From Phoenix dactylifera (lineage: Eukaryota > Streptophyta > Magnoliopsida > Arecales > Arecaceae), in assembly GCF_009389715.1 (NCBI RefSeq), contig NC_052399.1:4826978-4890977 (forward strand): a DNA stretch of 64,000 nucleotides, given 5' to 3'. The notes under the pieces are model-generated. The model was given only the letters and a program-made list of their open reading frames with translations, ran no database searches and was not told the origin of the DNA. Below are positions 1-8,864 of this stretch, piece after piece (the first letter of the stretch is position 1; each line of letters opens with the position of its first letter). The translations under genes and the position numbers were made by a program.

Positions 1-211
1 CACGGAACATCCTATACTGAAGAAACGGGCAACAAATGCTGATGTTTTCTCCATGCAACGTAAAGATCTTCCCCGTTCTATAACTATTTGTCAAGAGAAG
101 GCAGAGAGCAGGGCAAAAAGGAAGCGGAAGCAATAGATCAAGGGGGTGGGAGTAGAATAGCGAGCAAGAAACAATGAAGACGAAGGAGAAGGAGAAGGAG
201 AGAAAGCAGAC

Positions 212-370
212 CTGATGGACCATCTTATGCTTGAGGATGGTGGTCTTGGCGAGGACCTTCATGGCGACGCTCTCTCCGGTCTCGGTGTTGATGGCGAATT
301 TGACCTTGGCGAAGGTGCCCTCCCCGATGGTCCGGCCGACCTCGTACTTGCCGACCTTTCTGCGCCCCAT
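212..370 (-). CDS. CIPK: CBL-interacting protein kinase (CIPK), first coding exon, partial gene
   Basis: This is the N-terminal 53 codons of a calcineurin-B-like-interacting Ser/Thr kinase (SnRK3 family), which is activated by Ca2+-bound CBL proteins at membranes. Reading the minus strand from the ATG at 370, the exon opens MGRRKVGKYEVGRTIGEGTF. It contains the glycine-rich ATP loop (IGEGTFAKV) and the VAMKVL segment with the ATP-anchoring lysine, and ends KHKMVHQ. A donor CAG/GTCTGC follows at 212/211 in phase 0, where intron-containing CIPKs have their first intron. The rest of the kinase domain, the NAF motif and the PPI domain lie beyond position 1. Third positions are almost all G or C, unlike the AT-rich surroundings, as is common for monocot first exons. 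The wording is closest to the CIPK3/CIPK9/CIPK23-type group; the exact paralog cannot be set from 53 residues. The intron part at 1-211 shows no coding. Confidence 0.9.
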
Positions 371-1010
371 TTGTCGCCCTGCGCTTATTATCCCTCGACG
401 CTCGTTGGAGGCCTCCCCGCCCCCCTCTTCTCGCTGGTCCGGAGCGGACCCAAGTCCCCGCAAGAATTTCTTCTTCCTTTTTTCCCTTTCTTTATTTTCT
501 CCAAGAAACAGAACAAGAGAATGAGCGTATCCCGCCCTTCCCCCTAAAACAAAACAAAGCACCAGAAAAAGAAAAACGAACAGAAGGAAGGGGGAAAAGG
601 AACGAGGAACGAAGAGACGGGGGCTGAGAAGACCGGTGGCGGGAGGACTTTCTCCTATGTTCTCCTCTTTCTGACGAAAGAAAGAAAGAAAGAAAGAAAT
701 GGCCACCTCTGACCGGAAGAAACCCAAGGCCGAGGGTATCGATCTATTTATCCCACACTCGCTCCCTTCTCCGGTCCTCCTCGTTGGTTCGGCTCGATAA
801 AGATTAGTAAAGGTTGATCTGCCGTCGAGGAGAGAGAGACGCGGGAGGAAAATAAATACAAGGGAGGGACCGTTGGATTACTTTTTAATTTGTTAATATT
901 GTTGACCCGGGGAAGGAGGCCATTTCGTAATGTAATAATTGGTATAATAGCGAGAACTAATAACAATTCTCTTACCAAAAAAATTAATAACAATTCTTGC
1001 TTATACGGAA
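371..1010 (-). promoter_or_regulatory. 5' UTR and probable promoter region of the CIPK gene
   Basis: This is the region upstream of the CIPK start on the minus strand. The first 400 bases are purine/pyrimidine-rich, including a (GAAA)n run at 676-699, as is typical of plant 5' UTRs. Farther upstream the sequence becomes AT-rich. No clear TATA position or transcription start can be fixed by eye, so only the position supports the call. Confidence 0.4.
676..699. repeat. (GAAA)n microsatellite
   Basis: Six perfect GAAA units lie in the presumed CIPK 5' UTR or promoter. Confidence 0.9.
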
Positions 1011-1590
1011 GGAGATTAGTGATGAGTAATCGCGATTAAGATATTTCTAGAAATATAAATTTCTCGAGAGTTTTGGTGCGTATGTGCATGAGCCATGACA
1101 TTATCAAGTGATTTAGTAACCTTATTCTTTATTGAGTTATGTTCCTTTCCTTCTCCATTTTCTTTGATCTCTTAAAGTGAATATAAGAGAAAAAAAGATT
1201 ATAAATTATGTTAGGATCAGGCAAATGCACCCAAAATCAGCTCATTAATTTTATGAAAAGCAAATACACAAACATAGAAATAACTGAAATAAAATAGTGG
1301 AGATGCAGGATCTCAAACTCAAAAAGGATGTACTAGGTTAGTGATTTGCTGCATCAAACAAGATCCCGTCAATGATGATATCATAAGCATGAGATGTTTT
1401 GGGAAGGAGATAGATCCTAGAAAAATGAATGAGAAATTATGTGGTACATAAGATTGCATGGGACGTACCCTTTTGCGCCAAGTACCCTTTCCACATATCT
1501 TGAAGAGAACTAAAGAGGCAAGATGGGAGAGAACTTATCTTCCATCTATCCTGTCATTTCCCCAAAAAAAAAATATTGGTGTCAGTATCA

Positions 1591-1634
<44 letters not shown>

Positions 1635-2920
1635 TGTAAATGTATGTAGGATCGTTGGATAGCTAATTTATTATGTATGTATCTGGTGGCCATGGACTGT
1701 ATATAGGTGAATACTATATTCTAAAAACTTTGTATTAATTTGCTTTTAAGTATATATTAGATTATTGGATAACTAATTTGCCAACTGTGCATGAGCTGGT
1801 TATGGATTATTTACTGGCAAATACCGTGTTTTGAAAACTATTTATTAATTTACTCGGAGGTGTATATTTAATCATTATTGGGTATCTAATTTTTTAGGTA
1901 TATATCTAATTTTCTAAGTGTGTATTAGTTAGCCATATGTATATTAGTTAGCCATGAACTACGTTCTAATGATAGAATAAGAAAGAAACCAGGATGGATC
2001 CAAAAGAGAAAAAAGATTGATACAATAGAGTAAAGAAATGGAATAGATGTTAATAATTCTTTTTTTATAAATAATGAGATGGACATATTTCTTTAGCACA
2101 ATGAGCCCTCTCCTGCCTTACCTCTCCAGTTGCCTCTTCAAGATAAATGCAAGAGGATATGTGGCACAAAAAAAAGTCCTCTGGTGCTCCTAGAAAAATA
2201 TCATGATTGAGTATGAATATGCCCATTGATGCGGATGAAAAGTGAGCAACGTTTTAAGCAATGAAAAGTCAAAAGTTAGGTATCAACACGAAAAATATAA
2301 CCATTAGTCAGTCTACTTCTATAAATTAAATACACACACACATATATTCAACAATTTTTCATTTCTAGGGACACTTTTTGAATGGACTTTGATTTTCTAA
2401 AAATATAAATAGCATATAATATGCGCTAAGACAGCAAAAGACACAACCATCCCAAAGTTTGCTCCGAAAGGTGAACACCATTGGATGCGGTTTAGTTTGA
2501 ATCAACAAAAATACGTGCCATGTCGCGTACGCTATAGATCTGTCAATCCAAAGGTAATCTCCTTTTGCTCATTATTGAGTAGGCTGTCAATATATTACTC
2601 CCATCATGCATAGCTGTCCATCCACCCATATATACATAAATAAATAAATAAATAGCACATCATACAATAGGCGTTTATTTATTTACAAGAATATGGTTCA
2701 GCCATGCGATTGAAAGGGATGATAAAGGTATGTACCAAAAAAAAAAAAAGGGATGATTAAGGTTTCAAGTCATACCAAATCTAATAATTATTAAATTATG
2801 AGAAAATTATGTGGACAACTCCAGCGCTACGCACCTCCTTAAAAAAAACTAATGGTCAGAAAATGATCAAGCCCCTCCATACCAAATGGCACCATATGGG
2901 TAAGGCCGCAAATAGGTCAG
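1011..2920. other. AT-rich spacer without recognisable genes
   Basis: No convincing coding region is seen on either strand. The stretch holds a (TA)n microsatellite at 1593-1631, short AAAT runs near 2637-2656 and scattered A/T homopolymers. The short open frames here have no family motif. Confidence 0.6.
1593..1631. repeat. (TA)n microsatellite
   Basis: About 19 uninterrupted TA units in the spacer upstream of the CIPK gene. Confidence 0.95.
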
Positions 2921-3680
2921 TCTTGGGGGGAAAAATGGACCACCCCACAAGTATAATTAAAGCACCCAAATCCGACAGCAAGCCTGTCCTCATGCAGACC
3001 GAGCTCATGCAGGCCGAGCTGAGCTCATGCAGACCGAGCTCAGAAGACCGAGCTAGTGCAGGCCGAGCTTAGAAGACCAAGCTCGTCGTCCACATGCTGC
3101 GGTCACGCCCTGCAGCAGTCTCACCGTACCATGCTTTGCTTACCGGCCACGCCACGACACATCAACCAGGGACCATACCCAGCTACGACTGTCAACAATT
3201 AATACGCATGGTCTCCACGGATCTCCAGATTATTCAAAATCTCAGGCCATCCACGGCAACACATCGACTTACTCAACTACGTCCGGTCACCCACAACAAC
3301 TTATTGGCTCCAGTCCCGTCCTCTACGGCAATGCATTAATTCAGATGACCACACTCAATCATGACGGTAACTCATTTAATTCGCCCGGTCACATCACATG
3401 TAACCCTGTATCCTTCCTATAAAAGGGGAACTTCTTCCTCTTTAAAGAGGGATTCTTCTTCTTGATCCGGAAACTCAGACTCCGATATACAGTCCATCTC
3501 CTTCTCCAAATTAAGCCCCCCTTTGACTTAAGCATCGGAGGGCTGGCGCCGGAAGCCCCGGCCACCGGTTTTTTGCAGGTCCCCCGGAGGACGCAGCCCA
3601 CCGACGTACCGCCCGCCACTTTTGCCGGAGCTCCTCCTTCTCAGCCAAGCGGCCACCCCCGGGTCCAATTTCCAGCAACA
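2921..3680 (+). repeat. 5' LTR of element 1
   Basis: This matches 6403-7267 along its length. It begins TCTTGGGGGG where the 3' copy begins TGTTGGGGG, so the terminal TG is mutated, and it ends AACA. A TATA-like CTATAAAAGGGG lies near 3418-3429. About 105 bp of the length difference from the 3' copy comes from fewer GACCGAGCTCATGCAG-type repeats near 2995-3085. Confidence 0.85.
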
Positions 3681-3682
3681 GT

Positions 3683-3700
3683 TGGCGCTAGAGGAAGGGC
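3683..3700 (+). other. Primer binding site of element 1
   Basis: TGGCGCTAGAGGAAGGGC begins two bases after the 5' LTR, the usual place for a tRNA primer site, and its TGG pairs with tRNA CCA-3'. The tRNA species is not assigned. Very similar sequence occurs at the start of element 2 and in both TRIMs of this window. Confidence 0.7.
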
Positions 3701-3713
3701 TCGAGTCGTGGCT

Positions 3714-5219
3714 ATGAAGCTAAGGAGTAAGGGAGCCTCTAACGCCTCCCGACATTGCGTACCAACTCCTAGACACTTAATCCAAAACCCACTACCAAGG
3801 CCTCCGGCGGATCCAGTCCTCCAAGTTCAACCAGAGCAGTTCAACCTGCTTGTTCAACAAGTCCAAGCACTCACTGCGGCCGTTCAAGGCCTACATCAAG
3901 TAGAAGACCAACCTCTACTCCCTCCTCACGAGCATGAGTCCTCAGGACACCGCTCGCGACGTCATTTCTCTTTAGAGCGTCGCCACCACCGAAGCTCCCA
4001 CCGAGCTCGACCCCCAAGCCGGGAGGGCTTGTCATGCATCCATTATCCTGAGAGCTCGCGCCGAAGCCTGACGCCTCGAGTACGGGAGCACCCATCTAAG
4101 GCGGGGTCTGCCCTATGCCAAGCTGCAACAGGAGCCCTACCCGAGCTCGACAGAAAAGTCGAGAATTTGGAGCGGCAGATACAGATGCTTCAAGACCGAG
4201 GCCCAAAGCGAGACGCCGACCTTGACTTTACAACAAAGTCTCCATTCTTTCAATGGATCATGGATGAGTCAATCCCCCAGAGGTTCAAGATGCCACAGAT
4301 TGAGCCATATGATGGCTCATCCGATCCTCTGGATCATTTGGAGAGCTACAAGGCTCTTATGACACTCCAAGAAGCCACAGACGCTCTACTCTGCAAAGTC
4401 TTCTCAGCGACTCTCTGCAAGGCAGCTCGTCTTTGGTTCTCCGGACTAAAGCCCAGCTTGATTCTCTCCTTTGAACAGCTGGACAGGCAGCTCGCCACCC
4501 ATTTTGTCACTAGCCGGCGTTAGCGCCGGACCTCAGACTTCCTCTTCGCCATCAAGCAGAAGGAGAGAGAATCCTTAAAAGACTACACCAGTCGCTTTAC
4601 CTCGGCTACATGGGAGGTTCGCGATCTCGACCAGTCAATCGCTATGTCAGCATTGAAGACTGGAGCTCGGTCCTACAAATTTCTCTTCTCCATCGAGAAG
4701 AACTTTCTCGTCGACTTTGTTGAAATGTTAGCCCGAGCTCGCAAGTACGCCAAGGCTGAGGAAGCCATGGCCTCTCGGCGGGAGGCAGCCGAACGACCTG
4801 CCAAGATGCAGAAGATGCATCATGAGGAGCGCTCCCAACCAAGCAGCAGATCCCCCTGGTATGAGAAAGAGCCTCCTTGGCTCAAGAGCCTAGCTCACTT
4901 GAGGTCTCCCCTCCAAAACTTTCAGACATACACTCTCCTCACATCCACCCGAGCAGAGATCCTCATGGAGATTGAGGGTCAGGGCTACCTCCGACCTCCA
5001 TTGAGGATGCGACCGACAGAGTCGTGGAAGCACTCGAAAAACTACTGCCACTTCCACCGAGATCGCGACCATGATACGGAGGATTGCTACGAGCTCCGTG
5101 ATGAGATCGAGGCACTTATCCGCCGAGGTTGGTTGAGTTGTTTTGTCCGTGATCATGCCTACAGGAGAGAGCCTGAGGAACAAAACCCAGTGCCGCATGA
5201 GGAGCGGGACGACAACTGA
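3714..5219 (+). pseudogene. gag of element 1, interrupted by one in-frame TAG
   Basis: This codes for the capsid/nucleocapsid Gag of a Tat-type retrotransposon. The frame opens at ATG 3714 (MKLRSKGASNASR) just after the primer site. It runs through the usual Gag segment with 'FFQWIMDESIPQRFKMPQI', which is near the start of the capsid domain. An in-frame TAG at 4521-4523 interrupts it, and the same frame then continues for another 230 codons to the TGA at 5217-5219. Near its end lies a metal-binding motif YCHFHRDRDHDTEDC of the form CX2HX4HX4C, a variant of the CCHC knuckle. Only one break is visible across roughly 500 codons. An upstream in-frame extension through the LTR (from 3462) is open by chance and is not taken as the start. 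Confidence 0.8.
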
Positions 5220-5545
5220 CCTCTCGCGGGCATCAACAATATCATCAGAGGGCGGGCGAGTAGAAGCGCCTGAAGCATCGAGCTCGGAAGAAGGAGCTTC
5301 CTCAAAGCATCCGTGCATTGCGAAAGTCATCTCCTTTTTCGATGAAGACCAAAAGGGTGTTGAGCTCTCTTTATGACGACGCTGTAGCTATTTTCTTCAT
5401 CATTGCAAGGCTTTAAAAAGGATTTTAGTACATAATGAAAGCTCGGCCGATGCCTTATTTTGCAATGCCTTCCAAACGATGAGCGCTCCTCTGGCTAGAT
5501 TCACGAGAGATTCCACCCCAAGAAAGTACTATGAAGTTAAATCCT
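5220..5545 (+). pseudogene. Decayed protease-region remnant of element 1
   Basis: After the gag stop, conceptual translation shifts frames and reads pieces typical of the Gag-protease linker and aspartic protease of Tat elements: VISFFDEDQKGVE, then a segment ending SSADALFCNAFQ. The catalytic Asp-containing motif is altered (HNESSAD where the family has an Asp-Asn/Ser-Gly-type core). Several stops interrupt it. Homology then ends abruptly and repeats begin, which marks the 5' edge of the missing pol region. Confidence 0.55.
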
Positions 5546-5559
5546 TTCATGGTCCAGAA

Positions 5560-5725
5560 GGCCGAGCTCCACAGACCGAGCTCATGCAGCCGAGCTCAGA
5601 AAACCGAGCTCATGCAGGCCGAGCTCACGCAGGCCGAGCTCATGCAGACCGAGCTCAAAAGGCCGAGCTCATGCAGGCCGAGCTCACGCAGGCTGAGCTC
5701 ATGCAGACCGAGCTAAGAAGAACGA
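5560..5725 (+). repeat. Short tandem repeats in the internal region of element 1
   Basis: About ten copies of a 15-20 bp unit with core CCGAGCTCATGCAG lie in tandem where pol would be expected. The same unit recurs inside both LTRs (about 2995-3085 and 6470-6670). A second, different array with core CGACGACATTCGACGCC lies at about 6010-6130. Confidence 0.85.
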
Positions 5726-6009
5726 GCTCCAAAGGCCAACCTCAGAAGGCCGGTGCTGAGCCAAGTCCTGAGGAACTTCGAAGCTCGAGAGCCATCAAAA
5801 TATCTCCAAAAGGTACAAGACGCCACTTTGGCTTCAAATAATTTCAATATCTTATCTATTTCCAGGTCGGAGAATTCAAAAAACAACCTACAGGTTTCTC
5901 TATCTCCAACGTCGCCCCGCTCCGAATAAGGGCGCACGATCGCTAACGGACGAAGTCCGTCTCCTGTATGTGTCTCCAATGATGCCCCGACCAAGCTCGG
6001 GACGCCATT

Positions 6010-6130
6010 TCGATATCCTTCGACGACATTCGACGCCATTCGACGCCACTTTGACGACATTCGATGCCACTTCGACGACATCCGACGCCATTTCAATGTC
6101 ATTCGACGCCTTTCAACGTCATTCGACGCC
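6010..6130 (+). repeat. CATTCGACGCC-type repeat array
   Basis: Imperfect copies of CGACGACATTCGACGCCA-like units lie before the 3' LTR. A related motif appears in element 2 (about 15325-15360), which points to a common ancestor of the two elements' 3' regions. Confidence 0.7.
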
Positions 6131-6387
6131 TCCTACGACTACATGCCCCGTTCTGAGTGGGGGCACCCTGCTAAGTCGACCGCAAGCCAAAGAAGGCTGC
6201 TGAAGTCGATCTCAGAGCAAAGTCGCTTAGCTCCGCTTGGACAGCTCGGCTTAAGGCCGTTAGCTCCGACTGCACGAGAGGTACACCCTACTTAGCACAT
6301 ACGTCTCCATAGACATTTGACTATATTACAGGACGATCGACGACTGGACTACTTCCTTCGCCCGAGCCAAAAAGCAGCTCGAACTCG

Positions 6388-6402
6388 AAAGTCGGGGGAT
6401 AG
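6388..6402 (+). other. Polypurine tract of element 1
   Basis: AAAGTCGGGGGATAG lies directly before the TG of the 3' LTR, the position of the plus-strand primer. Element 2 has the near-identical AAAGTCGGAGGACAGA. Confidence 0.7.
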
Positions 6403-7267
6403 TGTTGGGGGAAAAATGGACTATCCCACAAGTACAATTAAAGCACCCAAATCCGACAGCAAGCTTGACCTCATGCAGGCCGAGCCGAGCTCATGCAGGC
6501 CGAGCTCACGCAGGCCGAGCCGAGATCATGCAGACCGAGCTCAGAAGACCGAGCTAGTGCAGGCCGAGCCGAGCTCATGCAGACCAAGCTCAGAAGACCG
6601 AGCTAGTGCAGGCTGAGCTCATGCAGGCCGAGCCGAGCTCTTGCAGACTGAGCTCATAAGACCGAGCTCGTCGTCCACATGCTGTGGCCACGCCCTGCAG
6701 CAGTCTCACCGTACCATGTTTTGCTTGCCGGCCACGCCACGACACATCAACCAGGGACCATACTCAGCTACGACTATCAACAATTAATGCGCATGGTCTC
6801 CACGGATCTCCGGATTACTCAAAATCTCAGGCCATCCACGGCAACACATCGACTACTCAACTACGTCCGGTCACCCACAACAACTCATTGGCTCCAGTCC
6901 CGTCCTCCACGGCAATGCATTAATTCAGATGACCACACTCAATCATGACGGTAACTCATTTAATTCGTCCGGTCACATCACAGGTAACCCTGTATCCTTC
7001 CTATAAAAGGAGAACTTCTTCCTCTTTAAAAGGGGATTCTTCTTCTTGATCCGAAAACTCAGACTTCGATATACAGTCCATCTCCTTCTCCAAATTAAGC
7101 CCCCTTCTGACTTAAACATCGGAGGGTCGGCGCCGGAAGCCCCGGCCACCAGCTTTTTGCAGGTCCCCCGGAGGACGCAGCCCACCGACGTACCGCCACC
7201 CGCCACTTTTGCCGGAGCTCCTCCTTCTCAGCCAAGTGGCCACCCCCGGATCCAATTTCCAGCAACA
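6403..7267 (+). repeat. 3' LTR of element 1
   Basis: It starts TGTTGGGGG and ends CAACA. The U3 part carries an expanded array of CCGAGCTCATGCAG-type units (about 6470-6670), roughly twice as many as the 5' LTR. CTATAAAAGGAG near 7001-7012 is a TATA candidate, followed by the CTTAAACATCGGAGGG motif near 7110-7126. Confidence 0.88.
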
Positions 7268-8400
7268 GGTCGGGTTAACCGTAATTCGACCTGACCCACT
7301 TAGATCTGATCCGACCTATTTTGGAGGACTATAGAGTCGGATCGAATCGTAAAATTGGACCAATTCCTTTTTTTAGGTCGGGCCTGGGTTTACTAAATTC
7401 AGATCCGACCCATTTGAAATTTGAGTAATTTTGAATTTTCAATCCTACGATCCACTTCGATTCTATCTGAATCTATAAAATTATTTGGGTCCGCAGCCGC
7501 TCATAGGGATACAGACCAGACAAGTCAGCTGAAAGCATGGAACTGGCCTAGACCACAACTCGCCGCGCCCTCCCTTGGTTTTGCCCAGATGGGCCAGACG
7601 GCCCAATTCATGACCACAGACTCACCTCCTGCGATTATCCTCGCATCAATTCATGCATCATAGGTTGAGTTCCAGTGCACCCCCAAACAATCTGATATTA
7701 ACCGACTCCTCCAAGAAGAATGGAGTTCCCGGCGGACTACTTCATGTCCCATTCCAAAAGCTCCATTTTAATTGGCAATGTTCGAGGAATGCAAAGGTCC
7801 TAAAAATGTTCAGCCTACAATAGAACTAGATCCCTGTGTAAGGTACAAAACCCACCTTCCCACTTGCTCCGGTTCGTGCCACCTGGAAAAAGATAATTCT
7901 GAGAAGCGGCTCCACAATAAAATAAAGAAGAGAAGTTCTCTCTTCTCGGTCTCAAGATGGCATCAGATTCTCTCACATTCCAATATTCTTTCGTAGCATA
8001 ATCGATCCATTCAAATCTTTAGTTCCAAGCTTCTTCGATATCTTTGATTAATTATGTGCTCTCTGGTCCAAATAGCAAAAAGTCGTGCTGAAGAATTATG
8101 ATGTGAAAATTTAACTATTCAGTATATAAAAAGAAGCACTGGCTGAGATCCGATCCGACCTAGATTTGAACTAGATCTGAATTTTTTTGGATGGGCTCCA
8201 AATTATATTAGACCCAATCTAAATGACCTATTGGATCAAAAATTGTAGCAGTAGATCCGACCCGATCTTCTATTGGGTTGGATCTGAATCCAAAATTAGA
8301 ATCCGAAGAAAAAAACTAAATTGAGTTGGAGTCACTCTTGATCCGATCCAACCCATTTGCACCCTTGGATGGAATCGATGGGTGCAGATTCTGTGGTCGC
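7268..8400. repeat. Degenerate repeat, possible non-autonomous DNA transposon
   Basis: The two ends (7268-7460 and 8130-8365) are rich in GATCCGACC / GGTCGGGT motifs in both orientations, a style seen in plant hAT-like and other non-autonomous elements. No transposase is visible, and no exact terminal inverted repeat or target duplication was found. The centre (7470-8120) shows no gene. 8400-8864 is the downstream flank or 3' UTR of the APX-R gene. Confidence 0.3.
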
Positions 8401-8864
8401 ATGCCCTAGGAGATGGATCGGCAATAAACACTGAAACAGTCCAAAAGTCTCTGCTAAAAGGTAACAGCAGCTACAAAAATATCGCTGCGGGGCGCTGCCA
8501 AAGGCTCTACTGTGGAAAGTTTTCCCAGCAACATTCCAAAAGTCTGAAAAGTCTGGTCGTCGCAGTGAAATTCCTGCAACTTTCCTAGCTATGTAATTCT
8601 TGCAACTTTCCACAATGACATTTTGGCAGAGACAAGTTAGTCGCTGCAAAATGTATCTGCTTTTGTTAAAAACATAAGCTGTTAAATTTCCTGCTTATAA
8701 TCTTAAAGCAAAATCTGCAACAGAGATGGGTAACGCAAAGAAGTATAAGAAGGTAATTTCTATTTTTATATCTGCAAAATGAGCAAACAGAGAGACAACC
8801 GTTACATTTGATGAAACCACAGGTGGCCAGTCAAATAGAGAACCAGCGAGATCAAGTTTTGCAG

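Larger units (their letters stand above)
2921..7267 (+). mobile_element. Tat-type Ty3/gypsy LTR retrotransposon, pol-less (element 1)
   Basis: Two direct LTRs (2921-3680 and 6403-7267) enclose a primer binding site, a gag gene with one nonsense codon, a decayed protease remnant, minisatellite-like repeats and a polypurine tract. No reverse transcriptase, RNase H or integrase motif is visible, so this is an internally deleted or non-autonomous derivative (a TR-GAG-like layout). The Gag style and the LTR motif ACTTAAGCATCGGAGGG resemble the plant Tat group; the lineage call is from remembered family features. The LTRs differ at several percent of sites and in repeat number, so the insertion is not recent. 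Flanks GTCAG (2916-2920) and GGTCG (7268-7272) do not form a clean target-site duplication. Confidence 0.85.

Noticed and set aside
5560..6670. CRISPR-like regular repeats
   Set aside because: Units are contiguous or nearly so, without unique spacers, and lie inside a plant LTR retrotransposon.
2915..7272. Target-site duplication for element 1
   Set aside because: GGTCA at 2915-2919 against GGTCG at 7268-7272 is off by one base in register and one mismatch, so it is not claimed.
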